Source: Alkalihalophilus pseudofirmus
GTDB taxonomy: Bacteria > Bacillota > Bacilli > Bacillales > Bacillaceae_D
Length of the DNA: 64,000 nt
NCBI RefSeq assembly: GCF_029094545.1
Contig: NZ_CP117835.1
Location: 3,204,001 to 3,268,000, forward strand
Direction of reading: 5' to 3'
Position 1 is the stretch's first letter. Each line of letters starts with the position of its first letter. The notes beneath the pieces are model-generated. The model ran no database searches and was not told the DNA's origin. It saw only the letters and a program-made list of their open reading frames with translations. This document shows, one piece after another, positions 55,302 through 64,000 of the stretch. The position numbers and the translations under genes were made by a program.

Positions 55302-56513
55302 CTAAAATAAGTCTTCCATGTCTTTTTCAGCTTTGCTTACGCTTGTAATCTGGACTGATTCCGTGCGTTCCACGGCATCATTTACGTATTTATCGAACTC
55401 TAAATACTTCTCAAACTTGTTCGCATGCTCTCTTTTTGGACGAGTCTTTGAGTCAGAAGGCAAGAAGATTGTACAGCAGTCTTCAAAAGGAAGAATAGAC
55501 GTTTCAAATGTATCAATCTTCTTGGCAATATCAATAACTTCCAATTTATCCATTGTTATTAAAGGACGGATGATAGGTAAATTTGTTACTTCGTTAATTG
55601 TATTCATGCTGTGAAGAGTTTGGCTTGCAACCTGTCCTAAACTTTCACCAGATGCAATCGCTAATATATCTCGCTCACGTGCAATTCGTTCACTAATACG
55701 AAGCATCATTCGTCTCATAAGCGTCATTTGATAATTACTTGGTGCTTCTTTATGAAGGTATTGTTGGATTTCAGTAAACGGTACTAAATGAAGACGGATG
55801 CTTGAACCATACTTCGTTAACGTTTGAGCTAAATCTTTCACTTTTTGCAGTGCTCTTTCATTTGTATATGGAGGGCTGTGAAAATGAACGGCTTCAATAC
55901 GAGCCCCTCTTTTCATTGTCAAATAACCAGCAACCGGGCTGTCAATTCCACCTGAGAGCATTAAGAGAACTTTTCCACCAGTACCAACAGGCAGGCCTCC
56001 AGCTCCCGGATACTGTCCAAAGGTTAGGTACGTTGCTGTCTCTCGTACTTCCACTCGAATATCTAAATCTGGATTGTGAACGTCTACTGAAATATCTTCT
56101 GATTGACTAAGTACATAACCGCCGATCATTTGATTTAATTGCTGAGAATCGATAGGAAACGGCTTATAAGCACGTTTTGACGTGATTTTAAATGTCTTAA
56201 TTCCTTCTGCCGCCTGCTGTTCCTTTAAAATTCCAAGTGCAGCCTTCTTCATTTCATCCACGTCATTTTCTACTTTTAACGCTAAGCTAAATGAGTGGAT
56301 CCCGAAGATATTAGATAGCTTTTCCATGACAGGCTCATGATTCTCACCGTTTAATTCGATCACGATTCTTCCATACGTGCGTTTAAATGTAAGATTTGAT
56401 AATCCTTTTAATGTGAATTTCATATTCTGGAGTAACTGCTTTTCAAAAAAAGATCGATTTTTTCCTTTTAAGGCAAGTTCACCAAAACGAATTAAAATAT
56501 GATTGTATTCCAT
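55302..56513 (-). CDS. thiI: ThiI, tRNA 4-thiouridine synthetase
   Basis: Transfers sulfur from the desulfurase NifZ to tRNA uridine-8. 403 residues. Ferredoxin-like and THUMP domains (1-165), then PP-loop [14 protein letters not shown] (about 183-196). It lacks the C-terminal rhodanese domain of the E. coli enzyme, as B. subtilis ThiI does. Its ATG follows the nifZ TAA directly (TAAATG), with strong coupling. Confidence 0.96.
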   Translation of the reverse strand: MEYNHILIRFGELALKGKNRSFFEKQLLQNMKFTLKGLSNLTFKRTYGRIVIELNGENHEPVMEKLSNIFGIHSFSLALKVENDVDEMKKAALGILKEQQAAEGIKTFKITSKRAYKPFPIDSQQLNQMIGGYVLSQSEDISVDVHNPDLDIRVEVRETATYLTFGQYPGAGGLPVGTGGKVLLMLSGGIDSPVAGYLTMKRGARIEAVHFHSPPYTNERALQKVKDLAQTLTKYGSSIRLHLVPFTEIQQYLHKEAPSNYQMTLMRRMMLRISERIARERDILAIASGESLGQVASQTLHSMNTINEVTNLPIIRPLITMDKLEVIDIAKKIDTFETSILPFEDCCTIFLPSDSKTRPKREHANKFEKYLEFDKYVNDAVERTESVQITSVSKAEKDMEDLF

Positions 56514-57656
56514 TTATTTTCTAACCCCCACTAGTGTTGGTATGATCTTCTTTAACTCACGCAAGAAGACATCAATTTCTTGTTCCGTTGTCTCATAAGA
56601 TAAACTGACTCTTATAGCAGAACCAGCTGCTTTTGAATCTTTCCCCATAGCTAGGAGCACTCGGCTGGGTTCGGCTAACTTTGAGGAGCATGCTGACTTT
56701 GTTGAGACATATATTTTTTTAGCTGATAGTGATTGAATTAACACTTCAGGCTTAATTGATTCTACAGAGAAGTTAATAATATGTGGCGCAGATTTCTCTA
56801 ATGGGCTGTTAATCGTCACTCCATCAATCGTTGGCAGACTGTGAATAAGTTTAGAATGAAGTTTTACTAAATGAGACTTCTCTTTTTGAGCCTTCTCCAT
56901 TTCCATTCTTAATGCTCTGGCCATTGCCACAGCCCCCGCAACATGTTCAGTGCCTGAGCGTACTTCCATCTCTTGGACACCGCCATGAATTTGAGGCTTT
57001 AACCTTACTCCGTTACGTACATAAAGCATCCCTGTACCTCTTACTCCATGGAATTTATGAGCAGATGCTGTTAACAGATCAATTTTGGCTTTTTTTATAT
57101 TTAAAGGCACTTTTGTTATACCTTGTACATCATCGACATGGAAACGAACTTGAGGAAAGTGGCTTAATAACTGACCGATCTCTTCTATCGGTTGAATCGT
57201 CCCTGTTTCATTATTAACATGGATAATTGATACTAAAATGGTTTCCTTGCGAATAGCTTTTTTCACATCTTCTAAAGAAACTCTTCCATTAGAGTCTACA
57301 GATAAATATGTTACCTCAAACCCATCTGCCTCTAGTTCCTTATAGGTTTCATATGAAGAAGCATGCTCAACTTCTGTTGTGATCAAATGCCTGCCCCTAG
57401 ATTTTTTATGATACGCTGTTCCTTTAATAGCAAGGTTATTACCCTCTGTTCCCCCGGAGGTAAACAAAATTTCTTTTGCAGATACGTGAAGCTGATCAGC
57501 AATGGCTGATCTCGCTTTGGTCAGTAATCCTTCTGCTTCCATCCCTAATGTATGAAGTGATGAAGGATTTCCAAAATAGTCATAGGACACTTTTGTATAG
57601 GTTTCTAACACGTCTTGATGCGGTCTAGTTGTTGCACTATTATCAAGATAAATCAT
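56514..57656 (-). CDS. nifZ: NifZ, cysteine desulfurase dedicated to ThiI
   Basis: PLP enzyme that delivers persulfide sulfur to ThiI in B. subtilis. 380 residues. Conserved YLDNSATTRPH, PLP-lysine in TASAHKFHGVRG (about 203) and the active-site cysteine in STKSACSSKL (about 325), the short loop type. ATG with AAAGGGGTAAATAATCCA. Confidence 0.95.
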   Translation of the reverse strand: MIYLDNSATTRPHQDVLETYTKVSYDYFGNPSSLHTLGMEAEGLLTKARSAIADQLHVSAKEILFTSGGTEGNNLAIKGTAYHKKSRGRHLITTEVEHASSYETYKELEADGFEVTYLSVDSNGRVSLEDVKKAIRKETILVSIIHVNNETGTIQPIEEIGQLLSHFPQVRFHVDDVQGITKVPLNIKKAKIDLLTASAHKFHGVRGTGMLYVRNGVRLKPQIHGGVQEMEVRSGTEHVAGAVAMARALRMEMEKAQKEKSHLVKLHSKLIHSLPTIDGVTINSPLEKSAPHIINFSVESIKPEVLIQSLSAKKIYVSTKSACSSKLAEPSRVLLAMGKDSKAAGSAIRVSLSYETTEQEIDVFLRELKKIIPTLVGVRK

Positions 57657-58015
57657 TGGATTATTTACCCCTTTAATTATGAACTTCTATAAAAAAATTG
57701 TGCTTCTATCATCACAATTATATCTTCTCACAAACACAACTCTTGCACACATCCCATGTATGCATCATTATATCTTAGCACAAAATGTTTAAATGACAAG
57801 ACAGAAAAGAGATCAGATATGTGAAATAAACTTTATCAAAAAACTGATTATTCTTTCTTTTTTAAAACTATTCAACAATTCGCAACATTTATGATACGAT
57901 AAGCGACGGTAAGTGATAAGGGAAAATTCTCTTATGACTGAAAAAACACGTATACGCTTACATTTATGGAAGCAAGTGCAAATTATACCATTATATTATA
58001 TGTTGGAGGACAACT
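57657..58015. other. 359-base gap between nifZ and brnQ
   Basis: Divergent promoter region. A GATATAAT-type -10 for nifZ occurs near 57718-57725 but has no convincing -35, and TTCAAC with TACGAT (18-base spacer, about 57872-57901) is a weak brnQ promoter candidate. I found no T-box motif. Confidence 0.45.
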
Positions 58016-59317
58016 ATGAATCGTACATTACCAACGAAGGACTTAGCAGCATTAGGCTTTCTAATGTTCGCTCTATTTTTAGGGGCAGGAAACCTGATCT
58101 TTCCACCATTGCTGGGGCAACAAGCAGGAACGGCACTTTGGCCTGCCATAATAGGCTTTCTTGTAACAGGTGTGGGACTGCCGTTACTTGCCATCATTGC
58201 TGTTTCACAGGTCAATGGAGATCTGCATCAATTAGCTAACCGGGTGCACCCAATATTCGCTGTTATTTTTTCATTCACTGTATACCTTGCGATTGGACCA
58301 TTCTTTGGAATTCCTCGTACAGGAACCGTGGCATATGAAATAGGTGTGGTACCATTTTTGCCTGGTGGACAAGCAACCACTACTTCTTTACTTATATCCA
58401 CTCTTATTTTCTTTAGTCTAACGTTCTGGCTAGCTTTGAATCCGGCCAAATTAGTCGACCGGGTCGGGAAAATATTAACACCGTTATTAATTATATTGAT
58501 TGCCATCGTTTCCCTTCGCGGAGTATTTGCCCCGATGGGAAGCTTTGAAGCAGCTGAGGAAAACTATCAAAACGGCGCTTTCTTCTCAGGTTTTATTGAA
58601 GGCTATCTAACGATGGATACAATTGCTGCTTTAGTGTTCGGGATTGTCATCATGAACCGCCTGCAAGAAAGAGGAATTAAAGACCGTGCAGCTATTCAAG
58701 CCTTTACCATTAAAGCAGGTATTATAGCGGGTGTTGGATTATCTCTTGTTTATTTATCATTAGGATACTTAGGAGCAAGCAGTGTTTCCACTATTGGTCG
58801 CTTAGATAACGGAGGAGCTATTTTAGCAGCAGTCGCAAATGCTCTTTTCGGCTCAACTGGTTCGATGATCCTTGCGCTTGTTATTACATTTGCTTGTTTA
58901 ACCACATCAATTGGACTGGTTTCGGCATGTGGTGAATTTTTTGCTAAACGTTTCTCGAGTGTATCTTATCCTGTCATTATTTTTATCTTGTGTGTATTCA
59001 GTTTCACCATGGCTAACTTAGGTTTAAGCCAATTAATTGCCGTTTCAGTACCTGTACTAGTAACGATTTACCCTATAGCTATTGTGTTGATTACACTATC
59101 ATTTCTCCACCATAAAATTGGTCAAAGACGCCAAATTTATATCGGAGCTCTTATAGGGGCATTTATTATCAGCCTGCTTGATGGGATCAGCACAGCAGGT
59201 GTTAATCTAGAGTCTCTCGCATTCCTTAACTGGATTCCATTGTACGGAGAAGGTTTAGGCTGGTTAGTTCCTAGTATCATCGGGGCTCTCATAGGCTGGG
59301 CTGTTTCAAAACGTTAA
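58016..59317 (+). CDS. brnQ: BrnQ family branched-chain amino acid transporter
   Basis: Cation-coupled symporter for leucine, isoleucine or valine. 433 residues with about 12 membrane helices. N-terminal FALFLGAGNLIFPPLLGQQAG is the family signature (about 18-38). ATG with TTGGAGGACAACT. In B. subtilis the gene here is braB. Substrate preference is not shown by sequence. Confidence 0.94.
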   Translation: MNRTLPTKDLAALGFLMFALFLGAGNLIFPPLLGQQAGTALWPAIIGFLVTGVGLPLLAIIAVSQVNGDLHQLANRVHPIFAVIFSFTVYLAIGPFFGIPRTGTVAYEIGVVPFLPGGQATTTSLLISTLIFFSLTFWLALNPAKLVDRVGKILTPLLIILIAIVSLRGVFAPMGSFEAAEENYQNGAFFSGFIEGYLTMDTIAALVFGIVIMNRLQERGIKDRAAIQAFTIKAGIIAGVGLSLVYLSLGYLGASSVSTIGRLDNGGAILAAVANALFGSTGSMILALVITFACLTTSIGLVSACGEFFAKRFSSVSYPVIIFILCVFSFTMANLGLSQLIAVSVPVLVTIYPIAIVLITLSFLHHKIGQRRQIYIGALIGAFIISLLDGISTAGVNLESLAFLNWIPLYGEGLGWLVPSIIGALIGWAVSKR

Positions 59318-59330
59318 AAGGACGAGAACA

Positions 59331-59367
59331 AAAAAAGTGTAGCATCGCTTTGATGCTACACTTTTTA
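59331..59367. terminator. Bidirectional terminator between brnQ and ezrA
   Basis: AAAAAGTGTAGCATC/GATGCTACACTTTTT perfect 15-bp stem, loop of 5; ezrA stop is directly adjacent. Confidence 0.95.
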
Positions 59368-61062
59368 TTATGCGGTATATTGTTCGCTTACCTTTTCAAC
59401 AATCGATGGATCAAATTCCTTTACAGCTTGGTAAGCACATTCAATCGCTTCGGTGTATTCATATTGACGGAACAGCTCCTCAGCCTCAATTAATCCGCTT
59501 CTAGTACGTTCCGACCTGTTACGGTATCTATTAGCAAACTGAATTACTCTCTCTGCAAGCTGAGCTGACTCAATTGTATCTTTAATGAGCTGTTCATTTT
59601 CCTCTACACAACTAAGAGCTTCTTCTACCAATACATTGACACGCCCCATTTCAAGAGGCACCTGCTCAAGCTGTCTTGCCGCTGTAATCACTTTCATTTC
59701 ACTTTCATCTAAGTGATCTACTGCCTCTTGCGGAAGGCCTGGTATGTTACTCTTTTGAAGGAGACGTTTACTCTCAAGCAGCTTTTGTCTTAACTCGATT
59801 AGTGTCTCTTTTGCATCGAGCTCATCTTGACGAAGGTCATTTAGTGCTTGTTTCCCTTTATCAATATCTAGCTGAATCTGTTTGATTTTCTCCATCCATT
59901 CTTCTACCATATCTAAGATAGACGTGTAGGTTTGAGAGTTATTTTCAGAAACATCTACAATCAGCTGCAGCTGATGCATTAATTCATTCAACTGTTTTTT
60001 CACTTTCTCTTGGAAGGAAATTTCTTCTTCTGCCAAACGATAACTTAACTGCACTTGAGTCGTTTCCTCCATTAAAAGAGTGAGTTGTTCATCTACTTGC
60101 TCAACCTGCTCTTTCATTGTAGGCACTGCTTTTGCTACCTCTTGTTTTGCTTCAACTTCAGTTTCTAGCACTTCATATAACTGATCTAGTTGAGCGGTTA
60201 CCTCAGCTGCCTTCTCTTCCATACTTTCTATTTCCTCTAAGGTAGAAATGTCAGCTAGCAGTTGTTCGTTTTCGTTCGTAATCGATTCAATTTTAGACAT
60301 GAGAGCAAACGGTTCTAAACAATAACCAGAATTCTCCATATCTTCAATTCCAAGGATCAACTGGCGTACCTCTTGGGGGATGGTCGTTTTCAATTGAACA
60401 AGAAGAGCAGGCACTTTCTCTACACTCAGTCGTACTAAATCGACTTCTTCTTTCGCTTCTCTCAGATATTCTCTTGCTTTTAAATAGCTTCCTTCTTCTG
60501 TAGCTTGATCAAAATCTTCAAGAAGCTGTTTTGTGTGCGCAAGTTTTTCATCTAAGGTTTCAACAGTTACACCTAGTGAACCTCGTTTTTTTAATACTTG
60601 CTGCATGACTGTATGGAATTGATCTTTTACAGAGCCAATTTCAGTGCTGTTTTGTTCAGCACTTGTCACAAGCTGGTTAATTTCTTCAACCATCACTTGA
60701 AGCTGCGTTTCAATCCCGTTCAGCCTGTCTGTCGTTAAAGCAATCAATTCCTTTGCTTTTTTAAAGCGATATTTAGTAGCTGCTTCTTCAATATCAAATA
60801 GTTGTTCTTCAATATTTGGAAGGATACCGCCCACGATTTCGTCCCATTCACTACGCCACAATTCAAATTTTTCCTCTGTTTCGCCTGACATATGTAAGTT
60901 CTTCACTTTTCCAATTTCACTTGGGATATCACGGTTTAAAATGGTATTTTTCCAGTCGTCTAATTTATCGACCTCTTTATAGATGTTTTTTCTAAATACC
61001 ATTCCAATAACAAATAGTACAGCTATAACGGCTATTGCCGCATAAATTACATACATCGTCAT
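59368..61062 (-). CDS. ezrA: EzrA, FtsZ-ring regulator
   Basis: Membrane-anchored spectrin-like protein that limits and organises Z-rings and links to PBP1. 564 residues: one N-terminal membrane helix (about 3-22, extracellular N-terminus), then a long series of triple-helix coiled-coil repeats to the C-terminus. ATG with GAAGGGGGTCCTCAA. Position next to hisJ and braB matches B. subtilis. Confidence 0.96.
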   Translation of the reverse strand: MTMYVIYAAIAVIAVLFVIGMVFRKNIYKEVDKLDDWKNTILNRDIPSEIGKVKNLHMSGETEEKFELWRSEWDEIVGGILPNIEEQLFDIEEAATKYRFKKAKELIALTTDRLNGIETQLQVMVEEINQLVTSAEQNSTEIGSVKDQFHTVMQQVLKKRGSLGVTVETLDEKLAHTKQLLEDFDQATEEGSYLKAREYLREAKEEVDLVRLSVEKVPALLVQLKTTIPQEVRQLILGIEDMENSGYCLEPFALMSKIESITNENEQLLADISTLEEIESMEEKAAEVTAQLDQLYEVLETEVEAKQEVAKAVPTMKEQVEQVDEQLTLLMEETTQVQLSYRLAEEEISFQEKVKKQLNELMHQLQLIVDVSENNSQTYTSILDMVEEWMEKIKQIQLDIDKGKQALNDLRQDELDAKETLIELRQKLLESKRLLQKSNIPGLPQEAVDHLDESEMKVITAARQLEQVPLEMGRVNVLVEEALSCVEENEQLIKDTIESAQLAERVIQFANRYRNRSERTRSGLIEAEELFRQYEYTEAIECAYQAVKEFDPSIVEKVSEQYTA

Positions 61063-61370
61063 TTGAGGACCCCCTTCTCTAGCATCATATCAGTCTTGTT
61101 TATGAAGGCCTCGATGATTGGTTTATACATATTAACTGCTCCGCACCATTAATCACTATGACCTCTCTACATAAGCTAAAATTCACTACTATTAGACATA
61201 ATCTTTACATGGATTCTCTCTAAAACGTGAAAACCCTTTAATTTCAAACAAAATTATTCATTTTTTTATGTATACGATATGTAATATGATACCATGAAAA
61301 TAAGCTTTTGTATGCCTTTTTATCATAGTTACATCTTCTTATTAATCTTATGTATGAAAGGGGTTTATTC
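61063..61370. other. 308-base gap between ezrA and hisJ
   Basis: A/T-rich divergent promoter region. I see no gene, terminator or clear operator. Confidence 0.5.
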
Positions 61371-62195
61371 ATGATCAAGCACGATGGACACATCCATTCT
61401 CCTTATTGCCCGCATGGAACAGCTGATACATTTGCTGATTATTGCGAACAAGCTATTAGCGATGGTTTATCCGGCATCACATTCACAGAACATGCCCCGC
61501 TTCCTGAAGGGTTCACTGACCCTACCCCAGAGCAGGACAGCGCTATGTCTTATGGCCAGCTGACGTCTTATATAGAGGATTTACAAGCTGTCAAATCTTT
61601 TTATAAGAATAAGCTATCTGTATTAATCGGCCTGGAAGTTGATTTCATTGAAGGATATGAGAAAGAAACGACGACCTTTCTAAATGAGGTGGGCCCAAAA
61701 CTAGATGACAGCATTTTATCTTGTCATTTTATTAACATAAATAACGAATATTATTGTATTGATTATAGCCCTCATGTGTTTTTAACGTGTCAAACATTGC
61801 TCGGCTCAACGGATGCAGTATATAAACATTATTACGAGACGGTTAAAAAATCAGTAAAATCTGACCTGGGTTCATACAAACCCACTAGAATCGGCCATAT
61901 TACTCTTTGTCAAAAATTCAAAAAAAAATACCCTGCGACTGAATTACACAGCCAGGATATCACATCTATTCTCCAATTAATAAATGATCATAATTACAGC
62001 CTTGATTATAACGGGGCAGGTACACTTAAGCCTTTATGCGGAGTGACCTATCCTCCTGGTGACATCGCATCTCTTGCTCATCAATTAGGTATACCATTAA
62101 TTTATGGTTCAGATGCTCATCAAGTAAAGGGAATGGCTGCCGGGGTTGATACCCTTTTTGATACGGATATTCTTTCTGCCCCTGTTCTACGCTAA
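61371..62195 (+). CDS. hisJ: HisJ-type histidinol-phosphatase (PHP family)
   Basis: Dephosphorylates histidinol phosphate in histidine synthesis. 274 residues, PHP fold. The metal-binding histidines HDGHIHSPYCPHG (1-20), ITFTEHAPL, SCHFIN, IGHITL and YGSDAHQ are all present. The ATG at 61371 follows AAAGGGGTTTATTC. Its 3' end overlaps the convergent refZ end by 9 bases. Known as hisK/ytvP in older annotations. Confidence 0.92.
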   Translation: MIKHDGHIHSPYCPHGTADTFADYCEQAISDGLSGITFTEHAPLPEGFTDPTPEQDSAMSYGQLTSYIEDLQAVKSFYKNKLSVLIGLEVDFIEGYEKETTTFLNEVGPKLDDSILSCHFININNEYYCIDYSPHVFLTCQTLLGSTDAVYKHYYETVKKSVKSDLGSYKPTRIGHITLCQKFKKKYPATELHSQDITSILQLINDHNYSLDYNGAGTLKPLCGVTYPPGDIASLAHQLGIPLIYGSDAHQVKGMAAGVDTLFDTDILSAPVLR

Positions 62196-62837
62196 ATTCA
62201 CCCTGCTTATTATGCGATTGGTTCGTGGCTCGCTTATTCCGCACAGGCATGAATCAATCCATCTCACTAGATGCTCTGCATAGCGGTCAATAAAATAAGG
62301 TTCCGTTGTAGATAACTGATAAAGTTCTCTAAAATACTGAGGCGAGTAGTAAGGAAGTGTAATCATTCCGCGTATTTGAATTAAGACAAAATCCACTGGC
62401 TGCCCTATAAACCTGCCCTCTCTCATCCCTTTTCTAATAATTTTCTCTACATCATGTTTTTCTTTCCTCAAATACGTGGACATAAGTTCCCTAACTAATA
62501 TCGAGTCCATTGTCATCTCTCTGTGTACCATTCTAGCTAAATGATAATGTTTCTGCTGATAGCATAACAATGAATGCATCATGGTTAACAGCAGATCTCT
62601 AGCATCTTGGTTTTTAAGTTTTTCCTCATCCACCTTCATTGCCTGTAAGTATCCTTCTAGAAATTCAGTCATTAATAGTTCAAACAACCCTTTTTTTCCA
62701 CCAAAATAATAAGATACGAGTGCAATATTTACATTTGCTTGTTCTGCAATGTGACGGACCGATGTTCCATGATAGCCTTGTGTATAAAATAAACGGGCAG
62801 CTGCTTCTTTCATCTTCTCACGTGTTGTTTCACTCAT
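62187..62837 (-). CDS. refZ: RefZ (YttP), TetR-type regulator of FtsZ
   Basis: 216 residues. N-terminal TetR helix-turn-helix (about 10-50, TSVRHIAEQANVNIALVSYYF) and an all-helical C-terminal domain. RefZ in B. subtilis binds near the origin, helps chromosome capture at the sporulation septum and affects FtsZ. I found no obvious RefZ site in the nearby gap. ATG without a strong upstream ribosome site noted other than AAGGGGGAGAATGC. Confidence 0.9.
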   Translation of the reverse strand: MSETTREKMKEAAARLFYTQGYHGTSVRHIAEQANVNIALVSYYFGGKKGLFELLMTEFLEGYLQAMKVDEEKLKNQDARDLLLTMMHSLLCYQQKHYHLARMVHREMTMDSILVRELMSTYLRKEKHDVEKIIRKGMREGRFIGQPVDFVLIQIRGMITLPYYSPQYFRELYQLSTTEPYFIDRYAEHLVRWIDSCLCGISEPRTNRIISRVNLA

Positions 62838-63100
62838 GCATTCTCCCCCTTAACAATAAACTGCTTGCTATAGTCTTTTACTTCTCTATTGTTTTGATTG
62901 ATCCTCTTTGATTTGTTCGACATTCCCGTCAAACTTTTCTACAAAAAAAGCCCAATAAAACGAATCCTGGCAATAACATGACAGCGTCCACCAAATCTCT
63001 TTTTTATCCTCCAGTATTTTCAGAGTGAATTATTTTGTATTCCTTTGTCTCTTGCTGTAAACTATTTTCTATAATTCTATAGATGCTTGGGGGAGTCGCC

Positions 63101-63580
63101 ATGTTTAATCAAGAAGCTTATAAAGGAGATCTTGCTTCAAATTATCAATTAGTTACTAAGCAATTGAATGCTCTTTTAACAGGAGAGAATGACCTTATTG
63201 CTAATTTGTCTAATGCAAGTGCTCTATTAAGTCAATTTTTGCATGATGTAAATTGGGTTGGTTTCTATTTATTAAAAGACAATGAGCTTGTTCTTGGGCC
63301 ATTTCAGGGGCTGCCTGCATGTGTACGTATTCCACTTGGCAGAGGTGTATGCGGAACGAGCGCAGCTGAGAGAAAAACTCTTCGCATAGAAGATGTTCAT
63401 GCTTTCCCTGGACATATTGCTTGTGCTGCCGCATCACGTTCTGAAATTGTGATCCCCATTATAAAAGATGGTAATCTAGTTGGGGTTCTTGATATTGACA
63501 GTCCAATACTAAATCGTTTCACTGAAGAAGATCAAACACATCTTGAAGCGTTCGTTGAAGAATTAGAACGGCACATATAA
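63101..63580 (+). CDS. ytsP: YtsP, GAF-type free methionine-(R)-sulfoxide reductase
   Basis: 159 residues, one GAF domain. The reductase cysteines are in GLPACVRIPLGRGVCG (about 79-94) and GHIACAAASRSE (about 114-119), as in fRMsr enzymes; they reduce free methionine sulfoxide using thioredoxin. The ATG at 63101 has GGGGGAGTCGCC before it. A terminator follows. Confidence 0.9.
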   Translation: MFNQEAYKGDLASNYQLVTKQLNALLTGENDLIANLSNASALLSQFLHDVNWVGFYLLKDNELVLGPFQGLPACVRIPLGRGVCGTSAAERKTLRIEDVHAFPGHIACAAASRSEIVIPIIKDGNLVGVLDIDSPILNRFTEEDQTHLEAFVEELERHI

Positions 63581-63604
63581 ACAAAATAATAGTTAAATTA
63601 AATA

Positions 63605-63635
63605 AAGCCTAAAAACAATGAATGTTTTTAGGCTT
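63605..63635. terminator. Bidirectional terminator between ytsP and the GGDEF gene
   Basis: AAGCCTAAAAAC/GTTTTTAGGCTT perfect stem with 7-base loop. On the minus strand the TAA stop of the GGDEF gene is inside the stem. Confidence 0.88.
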
Positions 63636-64000
63636 CTTCTTTAAGTGAAGAACTCTCTTGAGCCACATGAATCCGGTTTTTACCTAACCTTTTGGCTGTA
63701 TAAAGCCCGTCATCAGCTTCTTTAATTAATTCTTTTAGCGAGCGGGCAGCTTTATGATGATGCCAATAAGAGACACCGCATGAAACCGTAATAGGCGGCT
63801 CGGTTTGATATTCAACAGCTTCTACGATGCGCACGGCAATTTTTTTAGCATCTTCTAAATTGACTTTTGGCAGATATAGAGCTAACTCTTCCCCTCCCCA
63901 CCTTGCTGCAATATCCTCATCACGAATATTTTCCTTCATAATCTTAGCCACTTGAATAAGCACTTCATCTCCAATTTGATGTCCGTGTGTATCATTAACC
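63628..64000 (-). CDS. ytrP: GGDEF-domain diguanylate cyclase, 3' part only
   Basis: The reading frame stays open to the window edge, so the start and N-terminal sensor part lie beyond 64000. The visible 123 codons hold VNDTHGHQIGDE followed by RWGGEELALYLP (GGEEL, an active-site form of GGDEF) and the ending typical of the domain. It makes cyclic di-GMP. The symbol is by position next to ytsP in B. subtilis. Whether it has a GAF domain cannot be seen. Confidence 0.85.
   Translation of the reverse strand, partial: VNDTHGHQIGDEVLIQVAKIMKENIRDEDIAARWGGEELALYLPKVNLEDAKKIAVRIVEAVEYQTEPPITVSCGVSYWHHHKAARSLKELIKEADDGLYTAKRLGKNRIHVAQESSSLKEEA

Noticed and set aside
57657-58015. T-box riboswitch upstream of brnQ
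   Set aside because: No AGGGTGG T-box sequence and no terminator hairpin before the gene.
57934-58239. Plus-strand frame beginning ATGACTGAAAAAAC upstream of brnQ, possible leader peptide
   Set aside because: It does not stop before brnQ but runs into it in another frame, has no clear ribosome site and no attenuator hairpins.

Overview
This window is a stretch of ordinary chromosome from a Gram-positive, endospore-forming member of the Bacillaceae. Spore genes (an alpha/beta-type SASP, ytrH, ytrI, ytfJ, ytaF, refZ), strong AAGGAGG-type ribosome sites, frequent GTG/TTG starts, DnaB/DnaI-type primosome loaders and a gene order nearly collinear with the Bacillus subtilis dnaI-ytsP segment all point there. 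Differences from B. subtilis suggest a more distant, possibly alkaliphilic, lineage (inference). They are hflK-hflC between phoR and polA, a GntR gene between accD and ytsJ, no ytvI, and, between argG and ackA, no moaB but an EcsC gene and a YhaM-like gene.

Layout. 1-3.7 kb: dnaI (cut by the window edge), dnaB, nrdR, an unknown gene and speD. 4-10 kb: gapB, coaE, ytaF, mutM and polA. 10-15 kb: hflK-hflC and phoP-phoR. 15-23 kb: the TCA genes citZ-icd-mdh, ytwI, fxsA and the glycolytic pair pfkA-pyk. 23-27 kb: a ytsJ-gntR-accD-accA operon. 27-36 kb: dnaE, the divergent spore genes ytrH-ytrI, nrnA, ytpI, ytoI and ytkL. 36-42 kb: a YitT protein, an exported protein, an SDR, a small ytzD-position gene, argG-argH and an unknown gene. 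42-50 kb: an EcsC protein, a YhaM-like protein lacking its catalytic residues, ackA, ytxK, tpx, ytfJ, ytfI, yteJ, sppA and nadK2. 50.8-51.2 kb: two inverted copies of a dispersed Bacillaceae repeat. 51-64 kb: a YtcJ-type amidohydrolase, an acyl-CoA synthetase, sspA, nifZ-thiI, brnQ, ezrA, hisJ, refZ, a GAF-type methionine sulfoxide reductase and the 3' end of a GGDEF gene.

Most genes lie on the minus strand. Central carbon metabolism is the theme: pfkA/pyk/gapB, citZ-icd-mdh, malic enzyme with acetyl-CoA carboxylase, and ackA. Several control signals can be read directly: a CcpN-like site at gapB, cre-like sites at citZ and ackA, a FadR-type operator at ytsJ, a sigma-G promoter at sspA, and long leaders of speD and argG that contain anti-Shine-Dalgarno segments. 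Intrinsic terminators are very common and often begin inside the stop codon.

I see no tRNA or rRNA genes, CRISPR, prophage, insertion sequence or defence cluster. Nothing here is a clear new multi-gene system. The better leads are the catalytically dead YhaM-like protein, the speD and argG leaders, a possible small RNA hairpin downstream of phoR, a tandem CGTTYATT array before ytpI, and the self-regulated malic enzyme/acetyl-CoA carboxylase operon.
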